DNA of 64,000 bases from Arthrobacter sp. NIO-1057 (GCF_900094805.1 NZ_FMAT01000001.1:372001-436000); one strand, 5' to 3'; positions 18,067 to 27,504 are shown, numbered from the stretch's first letter. The notes: generated by a model not told the origin, from the letters alone. A program made the numbers and translations.

Positions 18067-18105
18067 GGCTTGGCACAACACCTCATGAAAGGGTTGTGCC
18101 AAGCC
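18067..18105 (+). promoter_or_regulatory. Perfect 13-bp hairpin immediately before the lipoprotein start
   Basis: GGCTTGGCACAAC at 18067-18079 pairs perfectly with GTTGTGCCAAGCC at 18093-18105, leaving a 13-base loop that contains GAAAGG. The next base is the A of ATG 18106. There is no T-run, so it looks more like a translational control hairpin or an operator than a terminator; it could still help end the ABC-F transcript. Confidence 0.5.
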
Positions 18106-18543
18106 ATGAGTTTATCTAGGGGAGTAAAGAGAGCGCTGTTCGGTGGAGTCTTGCTCGCGGGGCTGACGATTACAGGATGCTCGACGCCAACCGCAGACAC
18201 GGTTAACGCCCAATGGACTCTGATAGATTCCGCCCTGGTGACGCCGGCGAGCACAAGACTTGAACTTGGTGTCATGCGTATTGCTTGCTCATCTGGAAAC
18301 ACCGGGGAAGTCACCGGAACTCAGGTCGACTATTCCGCAACGACAATCAGCATCGGGATCGTGGTTGAACCCTTGGAAGAGAAGCCACAAAGCTGTCAGT
18401 CCAATGAGACAGTTCCCTTCACCCTGGAACTAGAAGAACCAGTGGGGCAGCGGAGCCTGATTGATGCCTCATGTGCGCGAGAAGATCAACCCGCGGATGA
18501 CTCGCAAGGCTGCGCCCAGAACGGTCTACGCTGGCAGCCTTGA
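18106..18543 (+). CDS. Small putative lipoprotein
   Basis: About 145 residues. A positively charged start (MSLSRGVKRALFGG), a hydrophobic core and the lipobox LTITGC predict lipidation and anchoring to the outer face of the membrane. Four further cysteines in the mature part could form disulphides. I do not recognise the family. An in-frame ATG at 18085 inside the upstream hairpin loop is an alternative start. Convergent with the SURF1 gene 22 bases away. Confidence 0.65.
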   Translation: MSLSRGVKRALFGGVLLAGLTITGCSTPTADTVNAQWTLIDSALVTPASTRLELGVMRIACSSGNTGEVTGTQVDYSATTISIGIVVEPLEEKPQSCQSNETVPFTLELEEPVGQRSLIDASCAREDQPADDSQGCAQNGLRWQP

Positions 18544-18564
18544 ACAAAAGTTATGCGGGGTCAC

Positions 18565-19470
18565 TTACCGTGAATCACCAGGGGACTGCGATACATCATC
18601 AAGCATGGCGTCCTCGATGGCCTCATCGGTCAGGGTTCCATCACGACGGAATTTCTTCTCTTGCTTAGCCCGGACTTTTCGAACCTTGTGCACTGGTTCG
18701 TCAAAGCCCAAAGCTCGGGCCTCAGCTAGCTCGGCGGCGTCCTCTGCATTCAACTTCTTTTGCTGCCTAGCTGCATACCAGAAGCCAACAAACGCCAGCA
18801 CACCAAAGGCGTACCATTGGAACTCGTAGGACAGATGTGGTCCCTCATCCATATCAGGAGCGTCCAAAGGTTGCGGTGATGAGGCCGGAGCTGGATCTTC
18901 CTGGTACATGATGCCGTATGCGCCCTGCGCAATGTCGTAATCGACGTGCTGCGCATAATCCTCGAGCTGGATCGAAGCGATCTGCCCTTCAGGAGCACCA
19001 CGGTCCAGGCGTACCTCTCCTGGTTTCAGGCGAGCTAGAACCGTGACTTCACCCGTCGGAGGCGCTGGTACAGCATCGGGGTGACCGCTCTGTTCATCAC
19101 CGATAGGCAGGTACCCGCGGTCAATGATGACCACCTCACCCTGCTGAGTTTTAAACGGAACAAGCACCTCATAGCCTGGACGACCAGCCTTGATGCGATT
19201 TCTAACAATCAAGGTATCGTCAGTTAAATAGCTTCCGGTGAGCTCAACCGTCATCCAGGTCTTCTCTTCGGGAAGCTGATTGAACTTTTCGAGGGCTTGA
19301 GCTCCAGAAACTGGATCCGCAAAATAATTGCGATTGACGCGTTCAATTCCGGTCAGAACCTGTTCCCGACGGTTAGCTTGCCAATTGCCCAAGCTAACGC
19401 AGGCGGTAGCGAAAATGGCCACCAAGATCAGCCAGCCTACCCAACGGGTGCTTGCTAGGAATCGATACAT
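18565..19470 (-). CDS. SURF1-family cytochrome oxidase assembly protein
   Basis: 301 residues, with one hydrophobic segment at the N-terminus (WVGWLILVAIFATACVSLGNW) and one near residue 210-230, and SURF1 motifs between: LGNWQANRREQ, IVRNRIKAGRPGYEVLVPF and VIIDRGYLP. SURF1 proteins help build haem-copper oxidase subunit I in the membrane. A charged C-terminal extension of about 60 residues is typical of actinobacterial members. Start and stop overlap closely with the two genes upstream on this strand, which suggests one transcript. Confidence 0.9.
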   Translation of the reverse strand: MYRFLASTRWVGWLILVAIFATACVSLGNWQANRREQVLTGIERVNRNYFADPVSGAQALEKFNQLPEEKTWMTVELTGSYLTDDTLIVRNRIKAGRPGYEVLVPFKTQQGEVVIIDRGYLPIGDEQSGHPDAVPAPPTGEVTVLARLKPGEVRLDRGAPEGQIASIQLEDYAQHVDYDIAQGAYGIMYQEDPAPASSPQPLDAPDMDEGPHLSYEFQWYAFGVLAFVGFWYAARQQKKLNAEDAAELAEARALGFDEPVHKVRKVRAKQEKKFRRDGTLTDEAIEDAMLDDVSQSPGDSR

Positions 19471-19716
19471 TTATTCGGCGCCTCCAGTAGTTCCTGGCAG
19501 CGGCAGCGTTTGCCGGTAAAGCAGGCGTTCTTTGAGATAGTTTTCCAGCCACTCCTGATGTTCGGAGCAGGCCAGCCAGATTTTACGGCGTTCAGGGGTA
19601 TGAATTTTGGGGTTGTTCCACAGAAGTTGGAATTCAGCCTGGTTACGGCAACCCTTGCGTGAGCACTGAACCTCAGGCGTGCTTTGAGGCTGTCCCAGTG
19701 AACCTAATAAATCCAC
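19471..19716 (-). CDS. Small putative zinc-binding protein
   Basis: 81 residues with CSRKGCRNQAEF followed by WLACSEHQEWL, so two cysteine pairs (CxxxxC and CxxH) could bind zinc. It lies between the DUF3099 gene and SURF1 with stop-start contacts on both sides (overlap by one base with the upstream gene), which points to a co-translated unit. Similar small proteins sit beside SURF1 in related actinobacteria, to my memory; no function is established. Confidence 0.7.
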   Translation of the reverse strand: MDLLGSLGQPQSTPEVQCSRKGCRNQAEFQLLWNNPKIHTPERRKIWLACSEHQEWLENYLKERLLYRQTLPLPGTTGGAE

Positions 19717-20153
19717 TAGTCCTCCTCGGATGGCTTGTTGGGCTGTTCAACAAATGTTCCGTCAATAATGTCGTCTTGCTTTTCTGCTGAATCTGCAGGA
19801 CCTTCTGGCGCAGAAAGCTGTCCAGGATCTGGAGCCTTATAAAATTCGGCCGGCGGCTCTCGCTTTGTTAGATCCGCGCCGCCATTGGCAACCACCACAG
19901 CAATGTAGGGCAGAACAACAGCACCAGCGATAAAGACCCAACGCAACCAACCTTCAAAGAAGAAGGCGAGAATGAAGCAAATCATGCGCACGGTCATCGA
20001 AATCGTGTATTTGCGCACACGGGTATCGCGTTCGGAAGTGTGCGATTCACGAGCTTCGGTGATGCGGTGGACTCCCGGTTCACGAGATCCGTGATTCATG
20101 GACTGAGATGACATGTAGATGACTTCGCTTTGCTGGACGGAAACTTCTCCCAT
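19716..20153 (-). CDS. DUF3099 family membrane protein
   Basis: 145 residues with two closely spaced hydrophobic helices (MICFILAFFFEGWLRWVFIA, then VVLPYIAVVVAN), preceded by HRITEARESHTSERDTRVRKY, the pattern of DUF3099. The C-terminal tail is acidic and proline-rich. The role is unknown. Start may be 20153 or ATG 20114; neither has a strong ribosome binding site. First gene of a three-gene unit with the zinc protein and SURF1. Confidence 0.75.
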   Translation of the reverse strand: MGEVSVQQSEVIYMSSQSMNHGSREPGVHRITEARESHTSERDTRVRKYTISMTVRMICFILAFFFEGWLRWVFIAGAVVLPYIAVVVANGGADLTKREPPAEFYKAPDPGQLSAPEGPADSAEKQDDIIDGTFVEQPNKPSEED

Positions 20154-20226
20154 TGTCTCACTTGTGGCACCGAGAGTGTAATTTCTACGCGCTGTCGAAG
20201 CGGTAAAACTGGCCAGTAACTAATAG

Positions 20227-21051
<825 letters not shown>

Positions 21052-21121
21052 AAAGCCTTCCTGCAGCACCTAGTGCTGTATGAGATTCAATTTTCCCTCA
21101 GATCCAAGGAGAACATTCAAG

Positions 21122-21871
21122 ATGAGCGAATATAAGGGTGCCGTAGTTACCGGCTCTTCGCGTGGAATTGGCGCCGTGACCGCACAGTTGTTGGCCGAAC
21201 AAGGCATTGGCGTTGTGGTGAACTACCGCGCCAAGGCACCACGCGCCAACAAGATCGTTGCAGCCATCGAAGAAAAGGGCGGCAAGGCAGTAGCCGTTGG
21301 AGCCGACTTGACCACCGCAGAAGGTCCGATTGCTCTGGTTGATGCCGCAGTTGAAAACTTCGGCTCGCTGGACGTTCTGGTCCTGAACGCCTCTGGCGGC
21401 ATGGAAACTTCAATGGGTGAGAACTACGCGTTGCGCCTGAATCGCGATGCTCAGGTTGCCATGTTGGAAGCAGCTTTGCCAAAGATGAGCGAGGGTGGCC
21501 GCGTAGTCTTCGTGACTAGCCACCAGGCACACTTCATCAACGAGGTTTCCACCATGGACGCCTATGACGCGGTTGCAAAGTCCAAGCGCGCCGGTGAAGA
21601 CGCACTGCGCGAGATGATTCCAAAGCTCACCGAAAAGAACATCAGTTTCGTTGTTGTTTCCGGTGACATGATTGAAGGAACCATCACCGCAACCCTGCTC
21701 AACCGCATGGAGCCAGGTGCTATCGACGCCCGTCGTGAGGCCGCTGGCAAGCTGTACTCGGTAGAAGAGTTCGGTGCGGAAGTGGCCAAGATGGTGTTTG
21801 CTGACGTAGAGACCGGCCACACCGAGCTGGTTGGTGGCGCGGGTGACTTCCTGAAGCAGTCAGGCAAGTAA
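21122..21871 (+). CDS. SDR oxidoreductase downstream of fabG
   Basis: 249 residues with TGSSRGIG and NASGG signatures. The catalytic region differs from classical SDRs: the tyrosine in AYDAVAKSK is followed by lysine after four or six residues, not three. A Y-x6-K spacing is that of enoyl-ACP reductases (FabI/InhA), although the glycine-rich start is of the classical type. Its place behind fabG fits a step of fatty acid elongation, but the substrate is not established. ATG 21122 follows AAGGAG at a slightly long distance. A perfect terminator hairpin follows. Confidence 0.75.
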   Translation: MSEYKGAVVTGSSRGIGAVTAQLLAEQGIGVVVNYRAKAPRANKIVAAIEEKGGKAVAVGADLTTAEGPIALVDAAVENFGSLDVLVLNASGGMETSMGENYALRLNRDAQVAMLEAALPKMSEGGRVVFVTSHQAHFINEVSTMDAYDAVAKSKRAGEDALREMIPKLTEKNISFVVVSGDMIEGTITATLLNRMEPGAIDARREAAGKLYSVEEFGAEVAKMVFADVETGHTELVGGAGDFLKQSGK

Positions 21872-21903
21872 ATTCCGTAGCTGCCAGATAGCTGGTATCA
21901 AGA

Positions 21904-21947
21904 GTTGGTGTCTGACTCCCGAAAAGGGAGTCAGACACCAACTGTTT
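21904..21947 (+). terminator. Terminator of the fabG/SDR unit
   Basis: A perfect 17-base inverted repeat (GTTGGTGTCTGACTCCC and its complement) has a five-base loop GAAAA and is followed by TGTTT. Confidence 0.88.
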
Positions 21948-21965
21948 AAAGTGAAACCAAAAGAT

Positions 21966-22010
21966 TACCGCCGGATCTCTTCTTGAAAAGACATCCGGCG
22001 GTATTTGTTT
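21966..22010. terminator. Second hairpin between convergent genes
   Basis: TACCGCCGGAT/ATCCGGCGGTA is followed by TTTGTTT on the plus strand and lies 11 bases from the VanW stop on the minus strand. It may back up the first terminator and serve the VanW gene. Confidence 0.7.
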
Positions 22011-22020
22011 CTATGAATTT

Positions 22021-23763
22021 TTATGGCTTTTTGCCGCACACGATCTTGTTCCATGGGCTGTAAGTCCAGCTCTTGGTTTCTGCAGGCAGCTTCTTCGATC
22101 CGTCGATGGTCTCGCGGTATCGAGTGATATCGATGGTGAAGCCCTTTTGTCCACCAGATTCAGCTACACACTTCTCGGCCTCGTTGTACTTGGTTTCAGG
22201 GTCGGTCAGGTTGTACTTGCCTGAGCTCTTCTCGGAGACTTTCCAGTACTTCGTTGACCACAAGCGTGTATGTACCGCATTATCGGAAACCCACGCCTGA
22301 ACCATCACACCGTAGGGAGTGTTGTTTTCCCAGATCATATCGATCTGTCCCTCCCAGAGGGTGGCCTCTCGTCCGGCAGGGTAGCGATCGAACCAGCGGG
22401 AGTGTGGCTTGTGGGTAATGTCGTCATAACCGGCGAGGAATCCCACGTTGTACATCATCGTGGAAATCTGTGAAAGTCCACCACCCACGGCTTCGGAGCT
22501 AAATCCGTTCTCAACCACGCCAGAACTAAAGTAGCCGTTAGCTGTGGTGATTGGGCCCAAGGTGTTGAGCAACGAGAAGCGTTCGCCTGGCTTGACGATG
22601 ACGCCGGTGACTCGTGCAGCACCAGCCTTGAGGTTCTTGGTGCGTACCGTGTCAGATGCAGGGTAGGGAGTCGAGAAATCGACGATGGCTTCCTTGATGC
22701 CCAACTTCTTGGCATCAGCGGTGGTGAAGTCTGCCTCGGTTTCAGTCATCTTCACTTCAGCGGTGCGGTTATCGGTCGCACTGGCTGCCAAGACCTTGGC
22801 GCCCAGTCCGTCGGTTTCCAGCGAGATACCCTTGGTGGATTCCTCGATGGACGGCTTGCCATTCTTCAAGACGATCTTTGCATCTTTAGCAGTGCTTGAG
22901 AGATCAGAGTTCTTGGTGGCGGCGTTGTACAACTTCTTGTCGTCCAAGGTGAGAGCGGGGGCTCCGTCCTTCGGAGCGTAAGTTGTCGCCGCAGCGATTG
23001 ATGCTGCGGAAAGCTTTGCCTTCTTATCACCAGAGGCCAGTGTCACATCGCCCTTGAGTAGCTTCGTGACTTGATCGTCGTAGAACTTCTGCAAAGTGTC
23101 AGCCGAGATCTCAGGATTCACGACATCGGCAGGAAGTTCGATCGGTGCACCACCGATCGACCAGTCGTCACTGATTTTTGTGGCAGCCTCATCATTCTTC
23201 AGGGCCACACCATCTACAGGCTTAGAAAGTTTTGCGGCACCGTCGGCAAATTCGATCTTGCCCTCGGTAACTTCAGCATTGGCCTTCTTAGCCAGGGCCT
23301 CAATCTGCGCTGACAGCTTGTCCTGATCAACGTTCAACTCAGGAGTTACTTCATAGTCGCCTGTCAGGCGCTGATAAAGCTTCACTGGGTTCACGGTGTA
23401 CGAAGTCAGATCGTTGACCGTATCGTCAACATTAAGGCTGAGCCCAGCCTTCACCGGATCAATGGTGTAGTCCTTGGCGTTGACGGTGACCTTAATGGGT
23501 TCCTCTGCCAAGGGGGCGACGACTCGCTCAATTTCAGCACGGGCCTCATCACCGTTCATCGAGCCAATATTAACGCCGGCAATAGAGGCATTGGCTGGAA
23601 CTTGGGAACTGATAAAGGCGGCTGCGCCGAAGTACACCGCACCTACGGCCACCACACACGAACCTGCAATGATCCAAGGCTTCGCCTTGTTTTTTTGCTT
23701 CTTTTTATTGTGCGAAGAGTTATTAGGCGTAGCCGGGGTACTGTCCTGAGAAGGGGTCTGCAC
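22021..23763 (-). CDS. VanW family membrane-anchored cell-wall protein
   Basis: 580 residues: a lysine-rich cytoplasmic start, one membrane anchor (AKPWIIAGSCVVAVGAVYFG, residues 28-47), then a long extracytoplasmic part. Repeated modules of the peptidoglycan-binding type that precedes VanW domains (PF12229) cover about residues 75-370. The VanW domain follows, with TKNLKAGAARVTGVIVKPGERFS, GGGLSQISTMMYNVGFLAGY and the H-K-P-H-S-R-W motif near residues 375-500. VanW proteins occur in glycopeptide resistance clusters and widely elsewhere; their activity is not settled. Monocistronic by position. Confidence 0.88.
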   Translation of the reverse strand: MQTPSQDSTPATPNNSSHNKKKQKNKAKPWIIAGSCVVAVGAVYFGAAAFISSQVPANASIAGVNIGSMNGDEARAEIERVVAPLAEEPIKVTVNAKDYTIDPVKAGLSLNVDDTVNDLTSYTVNPVKLYQRLTGDYEVTPELNVDQDKLSAQIEALAKKANAEVTEGKIEFADGAAKLSKPVDGVALKNDEAATKISDDWSIGGAPIELPADVVNPEISADTLQKFYDDQVTKLLKGDVTLASGDKKAKLSAASIAAATTYAPKDGAPALTLDDKKLYNAATKNSDLSSTAKDAKIVLKNGKPSIEESTKGISLETDGLGAKVLAASATDNRTAEVKMTETEADFTTADAKKLGIKEAIVDFSTPYPASDTVRTKNLKAGAARVTGVIVKPGERFSLLNTLGPITTANGYFSSGVVENGFSSEAVGGGLSQISTMMYNVGFLAGYDDITHKPHSRWFDRYPAGREATLWEGQIDMIWENNTPYGVMVQAWVSDNAVHTRLWSTKYWKVSEKSSGKYNLTDPETKYNEAEKCVAESGGQKGFTIDITRYRETIDGSKKLPAETKSWTYSPWNKIVCGKKP

Positions 23764-23926
23764 GGGTTTTTGAGTTCTTTCGAAAAGCGTTAGGGGTTAG
23801 CCGCTTGGTCGAGGTATGTACCACAGGCCATTAAGGCGTCTGGTAAAAATACTAACTGCTTGAACAACCGATAACGGTCCAGTGGAGCGCTTTCCAAGTG
23901 AATTGTTATCGAGTTGTTGGATTCGG

Positions 23927-24847
23927 TTAGTTCAAGTCATCCAATACAAGATCAGCAATGACATCCAGGCGTGAGAAATCCAGACGCACGTCTGCCTTCT
24001 CCCGCAACGCAGGCTTGGCGTTAAAAGCGATACCGAGTCCCGCTGCGCAGACCATGTCGAGATCATTTGCTCCGTCTCCGGCAGCGATGGTCGCGTTCAA
24101 CGGAATCTGGTGTTCTTCTGACCAAGCGCGAAGCTTCGTTTCTTTCATCGCGCGGTCAACAACTTCGCCGTGAACCGTACCGTCAAGTACGCCGTCGGTA
24201 ATGCCCAGCGTGTTAGCCAACGCGTGGTCCAAGCCCAATTCCTTGGCCAGAGGGTCTAGGATCTGCTGGAATCCTCCGGAGACAACCGCGACCTTGTGGC
24301 CAGCGGCGTGGAAACGGCGAACCAGGGATGGCGCGCCATCCGAGAAGATGATACGTTGGCCAACTTCTGCAAGTACCGAGTCCGGCAGATCCTTGAGGGT
24401 TGCCACACGTTGGATGAGAGACTGCGCAAAATCCAGCTCGCCGCGCATGGCGGCTTCGGTGACTTCAGCGACCTCCTTTTCCCGGCCGGCATGGGCAGCT
24501 AGAAGTTCAATGACTTCCTGCTTGATCAGTGTGGAATCAACATCCATGAGCAGCAACAGCTGGGGCGCTGAAGAAAGCTCTTCAGGAACCACAGCCAGGC
24601 AGATATCGGAATATCCCACAGTGCCTGCCGAGACATGGCGATCAACAAATTCGGTCGCAAGCTGCTGGGCCTGTGCTTGTGACCCCTCACCGAGTTGTGC
24701 CTTGGCCACAAGGCGCTCTTCGCTGGATTTGACGATGAGCTCCTGCCCCTGCGGAATCAGTTGTTCTGCGACAGCAAGGTCAAGTAGATCCTGAAACTGA
24801 TCGCGAGGGAAGGAAGGACGGGAGACAAAAACCAGAGATGAAGCCAT
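23927..24847 (-). CDS. serB: Phosphoserine phosphatase
   Basis: HAD-superfamily enzyme for the last step of serine biosynthesis. The catalytic domain begins with MDVDSTLIKQEVIE (Asp nucleophile and Asp+2), continues with VVSGGF (motif II), a conserved lysine, and GDGANDLDMV (motif IV). About 306 residues, with an N-terminal ACT-like regulatory portion of about 95 residues. ATG 24847 fits the family; an in-frame start at 24901 lies inside the divergent region. Divergent from the ABC ATPase gene. Confidence 0.93.
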   Translation of the reverse strand: MASSLVFVSRPSFPRDQFQDLLDLAVAEQLIPQGQELIVKSSEERLVAKAQLGEGSQAQAQQLATEFVDRHVSAGTVGYSDICLAVVPEELSSAPQLLLLMDVDSTLIKQEVIELLAAHAGREKEVAEVTEAAMRGELDFAQSLIQRVATLKDLPDSVLAEVGQRIIFSDGAPSLVRRFHAAGHKVAVVSGGFQQILDPLAKELGLDHALANTLGITDGVLDGTVHGEVVDRAMKETKLRAWSEEHQIPLNATIAAGDGANDLDMVCAAGLGIAFNAKPALREKADVRLDFSRLDVIADLVLDDLN

Positions 24848-24926
24848 GCATCCATTTTTCAATGATTCAGCTATTGCGACCAAACATGACGGAGAAGACA
24901 CTTGAATAATCGGGGGATTATGGGTG

Positions 24927-24941
24927 ATTCAATTAGTGAAT
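24927..24941. promoter_or_regulatory. Small inverted repeat between serB and the ABC gene
   Basis: ATTCA-N5-TGAAT lies between the divergent genes, 30 bases before the ABC start. It could be an operator or chance AT-rich symmetry; there is no other support. Confidence 0.25.
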
Positions 24942-24970
24942 TAGCAACGAAAAGTCTAGTCTTGAATACC

Positions 24971-25756
24971 ATGAGCGAAGTGCTAACTTTCAAAGATGTC
25001 AGCGTGGTACGCGGGCGAAAAGAACTGCTCAAGGACGTGTCCTGGGAAGTTAAAGAAGGACAGCGGTGGATTGTTGTTGGACCGAACGGTGCCGGCAAAT
25101 CTACCTTGATGAATATTGCTGCCACTCGGCTGCACCCCACCCGTGGTACCGCCGACATTCTTGGCGAACGCTTAGGACGAGTTTCTGTTTTTGATCTACG
25201 TCCACTGATTGGTTTGAGCTCGGCATTGGTTGCCAACTCAATCCCAGCCAACGAAAACGCATTGAATGTGGTTTTGACCGCGGCGTACGGCATGACCGGC
25301 CGTTGGCGCGAGAAGTACGAAAAACTCGATGAACGCCGCGCCTTCCGCCTGCTGCACGAGTGGGGCATGTCCACGTTCATGAACCAGCCATTCGGCAAGC
25401 TTTCCGAGGGCGAACGCAAGCGTGTGCTCATTGCGCGTGCACTGATGACCGATCCGGAACTGCTCATCCTCGATGAGCCAGCCGCCGGCCTGGATCTTGC
25501 CGGACGCGAAGAGCTTGTCGCGCAGATGTCAGAGCTGGCTGCCGACGAAGATGCGCCTGCTCTCGTTTTGGTCACCCACCATCTGGAAGAAGTTCCTGCC
25601 GGGTTCACGCACATCCTAATGATGCGTGACGGCCAGGTGGTCGCTGCTGGCGAGATCGATTCCACCCTGACCGAGGAAAACCTCGAACTGACTTACGGCA
25701 TGAAGTTGAAGCTACGCCGTGAAGACGGACGCTACTCGGCATTCGCCGGCGCATAA
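24971..25756 (+). CDS. ABC transporter ATP-binding protein, stand-alone
   Basis: 261 residues with Walker A (GPNGAGKST), signature LSEGERKRVLIARAL, Walker B LLILDEPAAGLD and the H-loop VTHHLEEVP. The sequence around ATRLHPTRGTADILGERLGR and FDLRPLIGLSSAL recalls the ModF/YlmA-like stand-alone ATPases. No membrane or binding-protein partner adjoins it, so transported substrate and even transport itself are unknown. ATG 24971 precedes the domain directly; the open frame from 24902 is unlikely to be translated. Confidence 0.85.
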   Translation: MSEVLTFKDVSVVRGRKELLKDVSWEVKEGQRWIVVGPNGAGKSTLMNIAATRLHPTRGTADILGERLGRVSVFDLRPLIGLSSALVANSIPANENALNVVLTAAYGMTGRWREKYEKLDERRAFRLLHEWGMSTFMNQPFGKLSEGERKRVLIARALMTDPELLILDEPAAGLDLAGREELVAQMSELAADEDAPALVLVTHHLEEVPAGFTHILMMRDGQVVAAGEIDSTLTEENLELTYGMKLKLRREDGRYSAFAGA

Positions 25757-25784
25757 AAGAACGAATTAGAGGAGAAGCTTCTAC

Positions 25785-26582
25785 GTGGTTGAGTTTTGGC
25801 GTGAAGCCCTCATCTTCATTGGTGGCCTGTGGGCCGGAACGATCAACACTGTTGTCGGTTCCGGCACGCTGGTCACCTTTCCAATTCTGGTGGCCCTGGG
25901 CACGGCCCCAGTCAATGCAGTAGTTTCAAACGCGATGGGCCTTGTTGCCGGTGGATTCTCCGGTGCTTGGGGCTATCGCCGGGAAGCCGCCAGCGTCAAG
26001 AAGACGCTGCTCAAGCTTGTACCAGTCTCGCTGGTTGGTGGCTTGATCGGTTCGTTGCTGCTGCTGAACTTGCCTGAATCGGTATTCGGAGTGGTCGCGC
26101 CGATCCTTTTGGTCTGTGCGTTGATTCTGGTCATCTTCCAGCCACGATTGGCTAAGTGGTCGAAGTCCCGCCAGGCCGCCAGGGGCGGGACTGATCCTGA
26201 TGATGCGGACCGCGCCAAGATTCCTGCCATCCTGTATGTTTTGGTATTTATTATCGGCGTCTATGGTGGTTATTTCACCGCCGCCCAGGGCGTCTTGCTC
26301 ATGGCCGTCTTCGGGGTATTCCTGCAGGCCTCCCTGCAGCAGTCCAACGCCATCAAGGTCATCCTGTCCTTGATCGTGAACCTCATGGCTGCCGTCATGT
26401 ATCTGATCATTGCTCCAGAGCGCATCAACTGGTTGATTGTCCTCTTGATCGCCGTGGGCTCGCTGATCGGTGGCTTTATCGGCGCCAAAATCGGTCGCAA
26501 GCTCTCTCCGGGGTGGCTGCGCGGCATCATCGTTGTCCTCGGTGTCATCGCACTGGTCAACATGCTATTGAAGTTGGTTTGA
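25785..26582 (+). CDS. TSUP (TauE/SafE) family permease
   Basis: 265 residues with about eight hydrophobic segments and the TSUP signatures: GGLWAGTINTVVGSGTLVTFP at the start, NAVVSNAMGLVAGGFSG, and the repeat half beginning VYGGYFTAAQGVLLMA, ending GGFIGAKIGRKLSPGWLRGIIV. Family members export or import sulfite, sulfoacetate, taurine-derived anions and related compounds. Start GTG 25785 follows GAGGAG. It sits 28 bases after the ABC gene and 4 bases before trmH, so the three may share a transcript. Confidence 0.88.
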   Translation: MVEFWREALIFIGGLWAGTINTVVGSGTLVTFPILVALGTAPVNAVVSNAMGLVAGGFSGAWGYRREAASVKKTLLKLVPVSLVGGLIGSLLLLNLPESVFGVVAPILLVCALILVIFQPRLAKWSKSRQAARGGTDPDDADRAKIPAILYVLVFIIGVYGGYFTAAQGVLLMAVFGVFLQASLQQSNAIKVILSLIVNLMAAVMYLIIAPERINWLIVLLIAVGSLIGGFIGAKIGRKLSPGWLRGIIVVLGVIALVNMLLKLV

Positions 26583-26586
26583 TTCA

Positions 26587-27504
26587 GTGACCGAAATTCT
26601 CAATCCAGAACGGATTCTGCACGTCGAAGATCTCCAGGACTCGCGTCTTGATGAATATCTGAGGCTGTCGGAAGCCCACCTTCGGATGCGCACCGATGTT
26701 GAAAATGGCCTCTACATCGCCGAAAGCACCAAAGTTGTCCAGCGTGCTATCAACGCCGGCCATGTTCCTCGCAGTTTCCTTCTTGCTGAAAAGCATCTGG
26801 GTCAGTTGACCGAGGAATTCAATCGTTTCCCAACAGCACCCATTTTCATCGGCGATGACCGGCAGCTGGAGGATCTTGTCGGCTTCCACCTGCATCGCGG
26901 TGCCATGGCCGCGATGAATCGCCCCGAACCACTGGACTTGGACAAGGTGCTGGAGAACAGCTCCCGTATCGCAATCCTCGAAAAAATCGCGGATCACACC
27001 AATGTCAGGTGTTCCAAAATATCCGGAGTTCCTAAGGCTCTCGCTGAGCCGAAGCGCTCGCGCATCGCCGTGTTTGAGAACATTCAAGATCATACTAATC
27101 TTGGTGCGGCGTTCCGTAGTGCAGCGGCCATCGGAGTCGATGCAGTGTTGATTACGCCGCAGTGTGTGGATCCGCTGTATCGGCGGGCTGTTCGCGTATC
27201 CATGGGGACGGTCTTCCAAGTACCGTGGGCAAGGGTAGAGGCTTGGCCTGAAGGTATTGAACAGCTCCAAGATGCTGGCTTCATTGTCGCTGGCATGACC
27301 CTCGCGGAAGGTTCGATCACGCTGGACGAACTGGTTGCCGAGGATCATCAAAAACTTGCTTTGGTGTTCGGTAACGAAGGTCGCGGATTATCGGCTGAAA
27401 CAGAAGCAACGGTCGATCGCTGCGTCACGATTCCGATGATGGGCGGCGTTGACTCGCTGAACGTGGCGACCTCTGCGGCTGTTGCATTGTACGCGACAAG
27501 GTAG
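26587..27504 (+). CDS. SpoU/TrmH-type RNA 2'-O-methyltransferase, chimeric at an integration junction
   Basis: SPOUT-class methyltransferase for a tRNA or rRNA ribose, with an N-terminal substrate-binding domain and a knotted C-terminal domain (NLGAAFRSAAAIG, then LVFGNEGRGLS, then IPMMGGVDSLNVATSAAVALY). It is 305 residues rather than about 273. The segment 127-140 (RIAILEKIADHTNV) is repeated at 159-172 (RIAVFENIQDHTNL), so 32 residues are inserted at the first knot motif. Codons up to 27003 look native; from the repeat GTCAGGTGTTCC (27004-27015) onward the sequence belongs to the incoming island, and the native 3' end lies at 40592-41014. The frame stays open, so a product is likely; whether it works with the insertion is unknown. 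The start lies four bases after the permease stop. Confidence 0.85.
   Translation: MTEILNPERILHVEDLQDSRLDEYLRLSEAHLRMRTDVENGLYIAESTKVVQRAINAGHVPRSFLLAEKHLGQLTEEFNRFPTAPIFIGDDRQLEDLVGFHLHRGAMAAMNRPEPLDLDKVLENSSRIAILEKIADHTNVRCSKISGVPKALAEPKRSRIAVFENIQDHTNLGAAFRSAAAIGVDAVLITPQCVDPLYRRAVRVSMGTVFQVPWARVEAWPEGIEQLQDAGFIVAGMTLAEGSITLDELVAEDHQKLALVFGNEGRGLSAETEATVDRCVTIPMMGGVDSLNVATSAAVALYATR
27004..27015 (+). repeat. Island junction core, copy 1 (left end)
   Basis: GTCAGGTGTTCC preceded by CACCAAT, which encodes the native HTN of trmH; AAAA follows. This is the left boundary of the island, since upstream codons read as native TrmH. Confidence 0.75.
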
